Source: a virus
Reading direction: 5' to 3' (one strand)
DNA length: 64,000 nucleotides
IMG/VR virus record: IMGVR_UViG_3300042868_008355
Location: 26,936-90,935 of that record
Position 1 is the first letter of the stretch. Each line of letters opens with the position of its first letter. Shown piece after piece: positions 11,376-19,190 of this stretch. The notes under the pieces are model-generated. The model saw only the letters and a program-made list of their open reading frames with translations, had not been told where the DNA came from and ran no database searches. The translations under genes were made by a program, and so were the position numbers.

Positions 11376-12895
11376 AGAGCTTCAAGTTGTCCTTCTTTAA
11401 ACCTATCAAAGTTTGGACCTTTTTTCAAATAGAATTGACTACCTTTTTTATTGTAATCTAATATCCCCGCTAATTTTGCCGAATTAAAAAATCCACTATG
11501 TTGACCTCTCCATTTGGATGAGATATGCCAATCTTCCTGACCAGTTCTTGAATAATATGGTTTTCCTTTAACATCTTTCTTTTTTAGAAGTCCTGCATTA
11601 GTTAAGAAATCCAATTTGGTACCTTCTTTCCCTGATTCTAAATAATCCACAAGTTGTTTAACCAAACCTGAATCCTGTCTCTTGAATGTGTATCCATAAC
11701 TTGACCTATTTGGAGACCACACGGTTTTTCCACCATGTATTTTAGACATAAATTCGGGACTGTTTCTTAAAGAATATACTACCCATTTTTTAATTTCCTC
11801 ACAAAACCTGTTAAATACTTCTTGAGGAGAATTACGACGGTCTGTAAAATAATCATGATTAAACAATATTTGTCTATATCCGTCAGGTAAATCCGCGTTG
11901 ATTTCCGTGAACCATTCCCCTCTTGGTGAAAATGATACATCAAAGAATACTAAATTGTTTTGATTACTTGGTTTAATTCCATATGAAATATTTAAATAAT
12001 AACTATCAACATTATCTTCATCTATTGATATATTTAAAGTTGCTTGACCTAGTTGTTCATTATAGTTAGTTCTTTCTGCTTGGTAGAATTCTAATCCAAC
12101 ATTTTCTTTAGTTCTAAGTTCTTTACCAATATCGAAGAACGAATAATTTTCCCAATCAAAGATTTTATCGAAAATATGTTGTCGGTATTTTTCTTGGTCT
12201 TTATCCCAATCATTTCTAATTGTTTCAATAACTTTTGGTGCACCAAGATTAAATACGTCTTTTTCTCTGTCGGTCATTCTCTCATCGGTTGCGTCATACC
12301 ATGTCTCAGCACCAGGTTTTTTGTGAATGGCTATTTTGTAGAACTTATTACTCCTATCAAATTTTTTCAAAATTACATAATATAATGCTTGGTCGTTACC
12401 TGATGTGTATTGATTAAAATATGTTGGTGTATTTGCCATGGTTGTACACCATTTGGTTCCTGAACCATACTTACATGATGCTTCATATGTTAAAGGTTTG
12501 ACAATTAAAATATTGGAATCTTCATATAATTTCTTGGCTCCTGATGAATCAAACTTATTTTGTTGGCTTTTTGAAGTTTCTTTGTGTGATTGTATGGCAT
12601 TTCTTAAACCAGCAAAACTATACTTATTAATATCTTTTTCTTCTAATGATTGTTGGAATCTATCAAACTCTTTAATTAATTCAACATCGTCTATAATTTC
12701 TTCAATAGATGAATTTGGATGTAAATTTTTTAATAAGAAATCTCCGTATTTGAAATTGGTTTGAGCCAAAAAAGGATGACCTAAAGCATACTCCAATACC
12801 TCAATATGTTCTGGGTCTGCAGAAAATTTTTCTTCATATTTTTTACGTAAATCTTCTTTACGACCTTCAATAATAAGGATTGGAACTAATCTCAT
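11372..12895 (-). CDS. TKWCT-motif phage protein, paralogue 1
   Basis: This 507-residue protein shares its plan with the gene at 13512. A short N terminus (MRLVPILIIEGRKEDLRKKY) ends in IIE|G, like a prohead-protease site. A helical region follows, then KYGSGTKWCTTMANTPTYF followed by YYVILKK, a motif common in uncharacterised large-phage proteins. The C-terminal half is divergent. I do not know its enzymatic role. The start at 12895 is 4 nt after a TATTTAT motif; upstream in-frame codons belong to the tmRNA gene. Its late motif, protease-like site and location suggest a packaged protein. Confidence 0.6.
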   Translation of the reverse strand: MRLVPILIIEGRKEDLRKKYEEKFSADPEHIEVLEYALGHPFLAQTNFKYGDFLLKNLHPNSSIEEIIDDVELIKEFDRFQQSLEEKDINKYSFAGLRNAIQSHKETSKSQQNKFDSSGAKKLYEDSNILIVKPLTYEASCKYGSGTKWCTTMANTPTYFNQYTSGNDQALYYVILKKFDRSNKFYKIAIHKKPGAETWYDATDERMTDREKDVFNLGAPKVIETIRNDWDKDQEKYRQHIFDKIFDWENYSFFDIGKELRTKENVGLEFYQAERTNYNEQLGQATLNISIDEDNVDSYYLNISYGIKPSNQNNLVFFDVSFSPRGEWFTEINADLPDGYRQILFNHDYFTDRRNSPQEVFNRFCEEIKKWVVYSLRNSPEFMSKIHGGKTVWSPNRSSYGYTFKRQDSGLVKQLVDYLESGKEGTKLDFLTNAGLLKKKDVKGKPYYSRTGQEDWHISSKWRGQHSGFFNSAKLAGILDYNKKGSQFYLKKGPNFDRFKEGQLEAL

Positions 12896-12899
12896 AACC

Positions 12900-12906
12900 A
12901 TAAATA
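12900..12906 (-). promoter_or_regulatory. Late-type motif TATTTAT (minus strand)
   Basis: It is 4 nt upstream of the ATG at 12895; the preceding tmRNA terminator separates it from the tmRNA unit. Confidence 0.5.
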
Positions 12907-12911
12907 TATGG

Positions 12912-12942
12912 TAATAAAAAAACCTCACCATATGATGAGGTT
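12912..12942 (-). terminator. tmRNA terminator
   Basis: On the minus strand AACCTCA (12942-12936) pairs with TGAGGTT (12927-12921), followed by a U-run. It lies 6 nt after the CCA end of the tmRNA. Confidence 0.8.
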
Positions 12943-12947
12943 TTAAT

Positions 12948-13344
12948 TGGTGGAGGTAGAGGGATTCGAACCCTCGTCTTGCCCATCTTGACAATAAATG
13001 ACTACACGCTTAGGTCAACATTTAAGCTAATGTTCCGAAATTTCACAATTCCCTTATTTTAAAGTGGTTCGGTTTACTGAGAACTAATCCTCCACTTGTT
13101 TCTTTTAAGATAGAAACCACACCTTACAAGGACTTCTGTTCCTGGGTTAGTGTCCTCCCGACCCGATGGTTCTTCCTAATCTGATTAGGCTGCAACCGTA
13201 GCATCTTCACGGACTAATCCGATAGCTGCCATTTTGTTTAAAACGTTGCCGTTTAACTTTTGTATCCGTAGATTTAAGTGATAGGAAACTTCTCACTGCG
13301 TGCCACGTATCCCCAACTATGTCAATCGATACCAGTGTACCCCC
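12948..13344 (-). ncRNA. ssrA: tmRNA (transfer-messenger RNA), phage-encoded
   Basis: This is a 397-nt one-piece tmRNA. The 5' acceptor strand GGGGGTA (13344-13338) pairs with TACCTCC before A-CCA at the 3' end (12948), and CCA is encoded. The 3' tRNA-like domain has CTAAGCGTGTAG and the T-arm GAGGG-TTCGAAT-CCCTC. The 5' part has CACTGGTATCGATTGACA, matching the conserved GGnnUCGAC block. The tag frame can run from GGC at 13250 to TAA at 13185, encoding GNVLNKMAAI...REDATVAA; the stop codon lies in a CCTAA/TTAGG hairpin, as in known tmRNAs. It would rescue stalled ribosomes and tag products for proteolysis. The resume codon (GGC or a later GCA) is uncertain. Confidence 0.9.
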
Positions 13345-13348
13345 ATAT

Positions 13349-13360
13349 TTTCAAAGAACA
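13349..13360 (-). promoter_or_regulatory. boxA-like site before tmRNA
   Basis: Minus-strand TGTTCTTTGAAA, five bases upstream of the mature tmRNA 5' end, resembles the copies at 83-94 and 3840-3851. Confidence 0.45.
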
Positions 13361-13448
13361 TTAAAATCACTTTCGCCCCCTGTATAACTTTCGTTGGATG
13401 CTTAAGGTCAGCCTTAACTATTAAGGGAGCCACCCGTGATTTGTTATA

Positions 13449-13479
13449 CAAAGGTAAGTATAAATATGAATATTCCAAA
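13449..13479 (-). promoter_or_regulatory. Host-type promoter for tmRNA
   Basis: Read on the minus strand, TTTG (13479-13476) and TACCTTTG (13456-13449) are separated by 19 nt. The predicted start near 13444 leaves a leader of about 100 nt before the mature tmRNA. Confidence 0.7.
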
Positions 13480-13488
13480 CAAAACTGG

Positions 13489-13495
13489 TATTTAT
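13489..13495 (+). promoter_or_regulatory. Late-type motif TATTTAT
   Basis: It lies 16 nt before the GTG at 13512 and overlaps a possible ATA start at 13494. Confidence 0.4.
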
Positions 13496-13511
13496 AGTAA
13501 AAAAATCCCCT

Positions 13512-15302
13512 GTGATAATAATTGAAGGTAAAACCGAAGACGTTGCAAAGAGATTGAAACAAAAGTTTCAGTATGATGGTCCATTTATTGACAGGATATT
13601 AAGTGTTGACCCTACAAGATATAAATACGTAGAATACATTGCCAAAAAATTAGAAAAAATTATTCCTGAGTTGGCAGGACCTAATGGTGGTCTTAATGTA
13701 CAACAGGGAGAGGCTCTACAAGATTTATTTGGGACAATCATCCCTTGGTTCCATGCGAACGTAAATAGAATCAAAGAAGACGATATTTGGACTGCTGAAA
13801 CAGCATTTAGAAACGACATGAATAGTGAATATGTTGTTCCAAACATTGAAGGTATTGCTCGTTCACCAAAAGACATCAATCAATATGAAAACCCACAATT
13901 CATCAAAAAGTTGATGAATACGATTGACGCAAGAAAAACTCAAAGGGAAATTGAAAGAGAGATTAAAACTCAAGCCGATAAGATTTATGAAGACAATGAT
14001 GTCTTAGTTGTTAGACCTAAATCACATGCGGCGTCATGTTATTATGGTGCCAATACAAAATGGTGTACAACACAAACGGGAAACCCTGGTTATTTTGAAA
14101 AGTATTTCAGAGACGGAAACTTATATTATTTTTTAAATAAAAAAACTAATGATAAACTTGCGTTATATAGAAACGAAAATGAAAGACAAACCGAAGTATA
14201 TAATTCTCAAGACCGAAATATACCATTAGAAGATTTAAGAGAAGCATTCCCAAATCAAAATGAGTTAATTGACGAATTATTAGGGATAGGTGAATTCATT
14301 AAAAAACTACGTGAATTTAGTAGAGGTAAGGCAAGTATTAGAGAACTTGAAGATTCGGATTCATCAATACTTGAAGTTATTCCTGCAGACCCATTGGGTC
14401 AAAGTAAAATTATATTTGATTTTGGCGATGACGATAATTTCTTAAAAATGTTGGATTTAAGTGATGATGACATTTGGTTTTTTAATGTGATTAATAGTCA
14501 TTACAGTGATTATGAATTTATAGATTCATATACCGTTGATGAAGATTGGAAAGAAGGGTATATTGTTTATGGTGATTTAAATGATGAAAATAAGGAAAAA
14601 TTAAAACAAATTTCGGAAGTTATATTACCATCAAAAGAATTTAATTTAAATAGCGACGAATATAGACAAGAGTTATCTTCAGTATTGTTAGATTTATTTG
14701 AAAGAGAAACCGATAATATTCTTAGTGACTATTTTGTGGAAAAAAATAGGGAAATGACAATTACCGCAAGAGAAAGTATGAATAAAGAACTTGAAAAAGT
14801 TGTGGAAGATATTGGGTTTTATTTTAAAAGAAAATTTGATGAGGTTTATACTACTCCTGCAAATATTGTAATGTTGGCAGCAAAACTTGGTATTAATAAA
14901 ATTGATGCTATGTCATTAATAAAACAACTTATTGAAACATATGCTGGTAATATAGGAGGTTGGGCTGAGGACCAATATGAATACCAAGATTATGATAATT
15001 TTGATAAGGACTCATTTAATAATGAAGTTGAAAGACAATTAGATTCAATTATTGAAAAATTGGAAGATGACGTAAATGTTACGGAGTTTTTGGAATTTAG
15101 AAAAAGAATATTATCTAAATACAAAATAGATGTATGGTATGAATTACCAAAAGACAAGAAAAAAAGTTTCAAAATAAAAGAGTTTGATAAAGATGATATG
15201 ACAGTATCAGTTGAAATGAGAACACCTGAAGGAAGATTTGAAACTAAAAAATATCCCGAAGAAAATTTTTATTATTTATTACACCAACCAGAGTTATTTT
15301 AA
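13512..15302 (+). CDS. TKWCT-motif phage protein, paralogue 2
   Basis: This 596-residue protein parallels the gene at 11372-12895. The N terminus IIIEGKTEDVAKRLKQKF aligns with LIIEGRKEDLRKKYEEKF, and CYYGANTKWCTT (about 173-184) aligns with KYGSGTKWCTT. The rest is acidic and helical, with a C-terminal VEMRTPEGRFETKKYPEENF. Function is unknown. The GTG at 13512 is the first conventional start. In-frame codons back to an ATA at 13494 would give IVKKSPVIIIEG, closer in length to its paralogue, so the start is uncertain. IIIE|G looks like a prohead-protease cleavage site. Confidence 0.6.
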   Translation: MIIIEGKTEDVAKRLKQKFQYDGPFIDRILSVDPTRYKYVEYIAKKLEKIIPELAGPNGGLNVQQGEALQDLFGTIIPWFHANVNRIKEDDIWTAETAFRNDMNSEYVVPNIEGIARSPKDINQYENPQFIKKLMNTIDARKTQREIEREIKTQADKIYEDNDVLVVRPKSHAASCYYGANTKWCTTQTGNPGYFEKYFRDGNLYYFLNKKTNDKLALYRNENERQTEVYNSQDRNIPLEDLREAFPNQNELIDELLGIGEFIKKLREFSRGKASIRELEDSDSSILEVIPADPLGQSKIIFDFGDDDNFLKMLDLSDDDIWFFNVINSHYSDYEFIDSYTVDEDWKEGYIVYGDLNDENKEKLKQISEVILPSKEFNLNSDEYRQELSSVLLDLFERETDNILSDYFVEKNREMTITARESMNKELEKVVEDIGFYFKRKFDEVYTTPANIVMLAAKLGINKIDAMSLIKQLIETYAGNIGGWAEDQYEYQDYDNFDKDSFNNEVERQLDSIIEKLEDDVNVTEFLEFRKRILSKYKIDVWYELPKDKKKSFKIKEFDKDDMTVSVEMRTPEGRFETKKYPEENFYYLLHQPELF

Positions 15303-15334
15303 TTTGGTTAGTTCTAATTAAAGTTATATATTTG
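15303..15334 (+). promoter_or_regulatory. Host-type promoter, 4 nt before ATG
   Basis: TTTG at 15303-15306 and TATATTTG at 15327-15334 are separated by 20 nt. The ATG at 15339 predicts a leaderless mRNA. Confidence 0.75.
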
Positions 15335-15338
15335 CTTT

Positions 15339-16178
15339 ATGGAACAAAATTTAGAATTACTTAAAGCCGTTTTGAGCGTGCCTACCGCAACGTATCACGA
15401 AGAAAAAATGGTCGCATTTTTGGTTAATTGGTTAACTGAAAATAATATTGAACACTACGTAGACCAACATAACAACGTCTATGCGACCAAACAAGAATCC
15501 CAAGACCTTCCTGAAGATTTTTATTTTCCATGTGTAATTTCACATACGGATACCGTACATGGACTTAACGATATCAATATTCGTGAGGAAATGTTACCAA
15601 ACGCCCAAAAAGAAATTAAATTATCTTATAAGGCATACGATAACGATGGAGACCCAACAGGTATTGGTGGTGATGACAAATGTGGTGTTTTTGCATGTCT
15701 GACATTGTTAAAAGAACTACCTTATGTTAAGGCGGCATTCTTTGTATCTGAAGAAACAGGATGTCACGGTTCAATGAAGGCAGACCCAACTTTCTTTGAA
15801 AATGTTGGATACGGAATTCAATTTGATGCACCTGAGAACTGGATGATTACAGAGAAATGTTTTGGTCAAGTTTTGTTTGATAGAGAAACAGAATTCTTTG
15901 ATGCTTGTGATGAAGTATTAACTGAAGGAATGGGTGATAGAATGAGATACATGGTTCACCCCTACACTGACGTATATGCTCTAAGAGGTAAGTTTGACTT
16001 CTCTTGTATTAACTTCTCAATTGGATACTACCAATATCATACAAGCCATGAATACGTCGTTGTTGAGGATGTAATTAACGGTATCGACATGGGTAAAAAA
16101 ATGATTGATAAACTTGGTCATAAATTACATTATAAAGAGATGGTTGAACATGGTTGGAAATCCAAGTGGGTTTTTTAA
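15339..16178 (+). CDS. M20/M28-type zinc peptidase
   Basis: This 279-residue putative metallo-aminopeptidase or tripeptidase has the cocatalytic di-zinc signature: SHTDTVHG (His69, Asp71), GIGGDDKCG (Asp112), SEETGCHGS (Glu138/Glu139), FDAPE (Asp163) and a late SHEYV His. It is shorter than typical PepT (about 400 residues) because the dimerisation domain is absent or reduced. It would release amino acids from short peptides in the host cytoplasm, perhaps recycling products of proteolysis. It has its own leaderless promoter and converges with another metallopeptidase gene (4-nt overlap). The substrate is unknown. Confidence 0.8.
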   Translation: MEQNLELLKAVLSVPTATYHEEKMVAFLVNWLTENNIEHYVDQHNNVYATKQESQDLPEDFYFPCVISHTDTVHGLNDINIREEMLPNAQKEIKLSYKAYDNDGDPTGIGGDDKCGVFACLTLLKELPYVKAAFFVSEETGCHGSMKADPTFFENVGYGIQFDAPENWMITEKCFGQVLFDRETEFFDACDEVLTEGMGDRMRYMVHPYTDVYALRGKFDFSCINFSIGYYQYHTSHEYVVVEDVINGIDMGKKMIDKLGHKLHYKEMVEHGWKSKWVF

Positions 16179-16939
16179 ATAAAGTTTTCTAACTTATCTA
16201 AATGTCTTTTAATCATCGGGTGGTCTTGAATATCATTATATTCGCCACCTGATTTTTTTATTTGTTTAATACTATCTATAATCATTTTTAATTGATATAA
16301 TACCATTTTAGAAGTTAATGGGTAATTTTCAATATATGATGACAACCCTAAATTTTGTTTTGCAACATCAATAGGTAATCCAAGTTTGATTATTAGTTTT
16401 GCAATCATTTCTTTTCCAAATCTATCGGCATCTAATTCTAAATCCCAATAATGGTTTGCAATTTTTTCAAAGTCTTCTAAATCATAATCCGTTAAAGGAT
16501 TGTCTAATCCCATTCCAGTTTTATCCATTTGTTCTTCATGTCTTATTTCATGGAATACGGTGTAAATAAAATCACCAAGAGTTGTCATTGCATTTGGAGA
16601 ACAAATAATAATTTGGTCTTTGGTTCTCACACCATTAAAACCTGTAGAACAGGAGTTAAGAAATTTAACCGTAAAGTTATGGTCTTGAATATAATTAACA
16701 ATAAACTTCTCAATTACATCGACCTTATCTTTTAAATCCTCAGGAAATTTTGTTTTAAATTTTTCCAATAATTTATTCAAATTTGATTTTGATTTGGGTT
16801 CGTTATCATGACCACATTCATGACAGATATATAAGTCATCACCTCCATCGGCAATATCCCACGACCATCCACATTTGTCACAAATTATTTCTTTATTTGT
16901 TACAGTTTCTATAATAACCTTTCTGATTAAATCCCTCAT
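16175..16939 (-). CDS. Zinc-ribbon HExxH metallopeptidase
   Basis: This 254-residue protein begins MRDLIRKVIIE|T, a prohead-protease-like N terminus. A zinc ribbon follows (C20-x2-C23 and C39-x2-C42). The catalytic half contains VFHEIRHEEQ (His130-Glu131-x2-His134) and a downstream ELDADRFG that can supply the third zinc ligand, as in M48-like or gluzincin peptidases. The substrate is unknown. The start at 16939 is 5 nt from a TATTTAT motif; a TTG at 16942 is less likely. The combination of late motif and N-terminal site suggests a protease carried in the virion. Confidence 0.7.
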   Translation of the reverse strand: MRDLIRKVIIETVTNKEIICDKCGWSWDIADGGDDLYICHECGHDNEPKSKSNLNKLLEKFKTKFPEDLKDKVDVIEKFIVNYIQDHNFTVKFLNSCSTGFNGVRTKDQIIICSPNAMTTLGDFIYTVFHEIRHEEQMDKTGMGLDNPLTDYDLEDFEKIANHYWDLELDADRFGKEMIAKLIIKLGLPIDVAKQNLGLSSYIENYPLTSKMVLYQLKMIIDSIKQIKKSGGEYNDIQDHPMIKRHLDKLENFI

Positions 16940-16944
16940 CAAAT

Positions 16945-16951
16945 ATAAATA
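16945..16951 (-). promoter_or_regulatory. Late-type motif TATTTAT (minus strand)
   Basis: It is 5 nt upstream of the ATG at 16939 and sits just after the clpC terminator. Confidence 0.5.
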
Positions 16952-16952
16952 T

Positions 16953-16981
16953 AAAAAAAGGGGGAATAAATCCCCCCTTTC
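16953..16981 (-). terminator. Terminator after clpC-like gene
   Basis: Minus-strand GGGGG and CCCCC form a stem around GATTTATT-like loop sequence and are followed by seven Us. Confidence 0.8.
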
Positions 16982-16985
16982 TTAT

Positions 16986-19001
16986 TTATCGTCCTTTCTT
17001 TTGAACAACCACATTCTCATCCACAACTTTGATGATGTAGGTCTTACCCTCTACCATCTTACCCGTTAGGACTTCTTCAGATAATAGGTCTTCGACCTTG
17101 TCCTGAATTGCTCGTTTCAATGGACGAGCTCCGTACAATTCATCGTACCCAATCTTTGCCAAGTATTCTACCAAAGATTCGTCGTATGTGATTTTGTACT
17201 TCATGTCTACAAGACGAGTCATCAATTTGTTCAATTCGATGTCCGTAATCTTCTTGATGTCTTCTTGACCCAAAGAGTTGAATACGATTGTATCATCGAT
17301 ACGGTTGATGAACTCAGGTGAGAAGAAGTTTTTCATTTCCTTCATCAACATTTGTTTCTTAGCTTCTTCATTACTATATGAATTACTTGAGAAACCAATA
17401 CCTGTTCCAAAGTCTTGTAGTTTTTTAACTCCCAAGTTTGATGTCAAGATAATCAAGGTATTCTTGAAGTTAATCTTACGACCCAAACTATCGGTTACGT
17501 GACCATCATCTAAAATTTGAAGTAGGATGGTGAACACATCTTTGTGAGCCTTTTCGACCTCATCGAATAGGATTACAGAATAAGGTTTGTTTTTAACTTT
17601 TTCAGTTAACAATCCACCTTCTTCATAACCTACGTATCCTGGAGGGGCTCCAACCAATTTGGATACGGTGTGTTTCTCTTGGTATTCAGACATGTCGACA
17701 CGAATGAGAGCATCTTCGGAACCGAACATTTCTTTTGCCAATTGTTTTGCCAAATAGGTCTTACCAACACCAGTTGAACCCAAGAACACAAACGAACCTA
17801 TTGGACGATTAGGGTCTTTGATACCCAAACGGTTTCTCTTGATTGCCTTCGCAATCTTAATCACCGCATTGTTTTGACCGATTACTTTGTCAATCAAAGT
17901 TTTGTCCAAGTCAACCAAAGCTTTGGTGTCGTCCACACTCATTTTACTTACAGGGATTTTTGTCATGTTCGATACAACATCATAAACATGTTCCAATAAG
18001 ATGAGTTGTTTTTCTTTGGATAACTTTTCCTCAAACTTGATTTTCTCTTGGTCCAACTTTAACAACAACTTTTTCTCTTTGTCTCTAAGTTCAGCCGCCT
18101 GTTCGTAGTTTTGTTTTTTAACTACTTCCATTTTTTGGACTTTGATGTCCGCCGCTTTCTTCTTCAATTCTTCAATTGCTTCAGGAACTTTTAAGTCAGT
18201 CTGCATTCTTGCCCCAACCTCATCCAAGATGTCAAACGCTTTATCAGGGAACTCACGGTCCGTGATATAACGGTCTGCCAACTTAACACAAGTTTCAATC
18301 ACCTCATCGCTGTAATTCACCTTATGGAAATCTTCGTATTTGTCACGAACATTTTTAAGGATTTGGATTGTCTCATCAACTGATGATGGTTCAACGATTA
18401 CCTTTTGGAATCTACGTTCCAACGCTCCATCTTTTTCAATGTTTTTACGGAACTCATCTAATGTAGTTGCTCCGATACATTGAACTTCCCCACGTGCCAA
18501 TGCGGGTTTAAAGATGTTTGAACCGTCCATTGAACCTGAAGAATTACCTGAACCAACCAAAGTGTGAATCTCATCGATGAATACGATGATGTTCGGGTTT
18601 GCTTGAAGTTCTTCGATAATCACCTTCATACGTTCTTCAAATTGTCCACGATACTTCGTACCAGCGACAACTGAAGTTAGGTCAAGATTGACAATACGTT
18701 TATCCACCAAATTACGAGGACAATCTCCATTTACAATCTTAATTGCCAAACCTTCAACAAGTGCGGTTTTACCACAGCCAGGTTCTCCAAGAATGATTGG
18801 GTTGTTTTTCTTTCTACGAGAAAGAATCTGAGCAATCCTTAAGATTTCTCGGTCACGACCAATTACAGGGTCAAGTTTACCAGCTTCTGCTAGTTTAATC
18901 AAATCTCTACTGAAGTTGTCCAATACAGGTGTGTTAGATTCTCCTGATGATTTTGATTTTTTGTTCATTGTTTTGTCGTCGTCGTCCATTAAGTCGTTCA
19001 T
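16986..19001 (-). CDS. clpC: ClpC-type AAA+ unfoldase, no N-domain
   Basis: This 671-residue ATPase has two AAA+ modules. D1 has Walker A GEPGCGKT (72-79) and Walker B FIDEIH (141-146). D2 has GSTGVGKT (408-415), VILFDEVEKAH (476-486) and the pore loop GYVG. A UVR motif (QNYEQAAELRDKEKKLLLKL, about 298-317) lies in the middle domain, which identifies ClpC rather than ClpA or ClpB. The tripeptide IGF (535-537) sits between ILTSNLG and SPEFINRID, where ClpP-docking loops lie, so it likely feeds a ClpP, presumably the host's. The N-terminal adaptor-binding domain is absent (first 25 residues are acidic/Lys-rich). It is divergent from a UVR-motif protein that may act as its adaptor. Confidence 0.92.
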   Translation of the reverse strand: MNDLMDDDDKTMNKKSKSSGESNTPVLDNFSRDLIKLAEAGKLDPVIGRDREILRIAQILSRRKKNNPIILGEPGCGKTALVEGLAIKIVNGDCPRNLVDKRIVNLDLTSVVAGTKYRGQFEERMKVIIEELQANPNIIVFIDEIHTLVGSGNSSGSMDGSNIFKPALARGEVQCIGATTLDEFRKNIEKDGALERRFQKVIVEPSSVDETIQILKNVRDKYEDFHKVNYSDEVIETCVKLADRYITDREFPDKAFDILDEVGARMQTDLKVPEAIEELKKKAADIKVQKMEVVKKQNYEQAAELRDKEKKLLLKLDQEKIKFEEKLSKEKQLILLEHVYDVVSNMTKIPVSKMSVDDTKALVDLDKTLIDKVIGQNNAVIKIAKAIKRNRLGIKDPNRPIGSFVFLGSTGVGKTYLAKQLAKEMFGSEDALIRVDMSEYQEKHTVSKLVGAPPGYVGYEEGGLLTEKVKNKPYSVILFDEVEKAHKDVFTILLQILDDGHVTDSLGRKINFKNTLIILTSNLGVKKLQDFGTGIGFSSNSYSNEEAKKQMLMKEMKNFFSPEFINRIDDTIVFNSLGQEDIKKITDIELNKLMTRLVDMKYKITYDESLVEYLAKIGYDELYGARPLKRAIQDKVEDLLSEEVLTGKMVEGKTYIIKVVDENVVVQKKGR

Positions 19002-19018
19002 ATTTTTAAATTGTTTTA

Positions 19019-19050
19019 CAAATTAACGTCAAATTTCATACACTTCCAAA
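19019..19050 (-). promoter_or_regulatory. Probable clpC promoter (minus strand)
   Basis: Read on the minus strand, TTTG (19050-19047) and TTAATTTG (19026-19019) are 20 nt apart; the -7 box deviates at one position. The leader to the ATG at 19001 is about 15 nt. Confidence 0.55.
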
Positions 19051-19055
19051 TAATT

Positions 19056-19098
19056 TGACAAATTGTCATGATAATTTTTTTAACCTGACATAATGTCA
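19056..19098. promoter_or_regulatory. Pair of palindromic operators TGACA-N3-TGTCA
   Basis: TGACAAATTGTCA (19056-19068) and TGACATAATGTCA (19086-19098) are two 13-bp palindromes with centres 30 bp apart, about three helical turns. The first abuts the -33 box of the clpC promoter. They lie in the divergent intergenic region and fit cooperative binding of a dimeric regulator, which I cannot identify. Confidence 0.6.
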
Positions 19099-19122
19099 TG
19101 GATTAATTGAAATTGTGTCTTA

Positions 19123-19129
19123 TATTTAT
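19123..19129 (+). promoter_or_regulatory. Late-type motif TATTTAT
   Basis: It lies 61 nt before the UVR-protein ATG. The leader between them is AT-rich and contains TTGACAAGTAC. Confidence 0.35.
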
Positions 19130-19190
19130 CATCGGTATGATACTTGACAAGTACAAAGATAATCAATAAATTTAAATAAAACAAAAAAAT

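Noticed and set aside
12896-12994. A longer N terminus for the TKWCT gene (MSRWARRGFESLYLHQ).
   Set aside because: That stretch is the tRNA-like 3' domain and terminator of the tmRNA read as protein.
13311-13344. A tmRNA 5' end at 13314 (GGGGATA).
   Set aside because: GGGGATA pairs with TACCTCC only with an A-C mismatch, whereas GGGGGTA at 13344 pairs fully and includes the conserved GGTATCGATTGACA block.
16986-19001. Call as ClpB disaggregase.
   Set aside because: There is no long coiled-coil M-domain; a UVR motif and the IGF ClpP-docking tripeptide point to ClpC.
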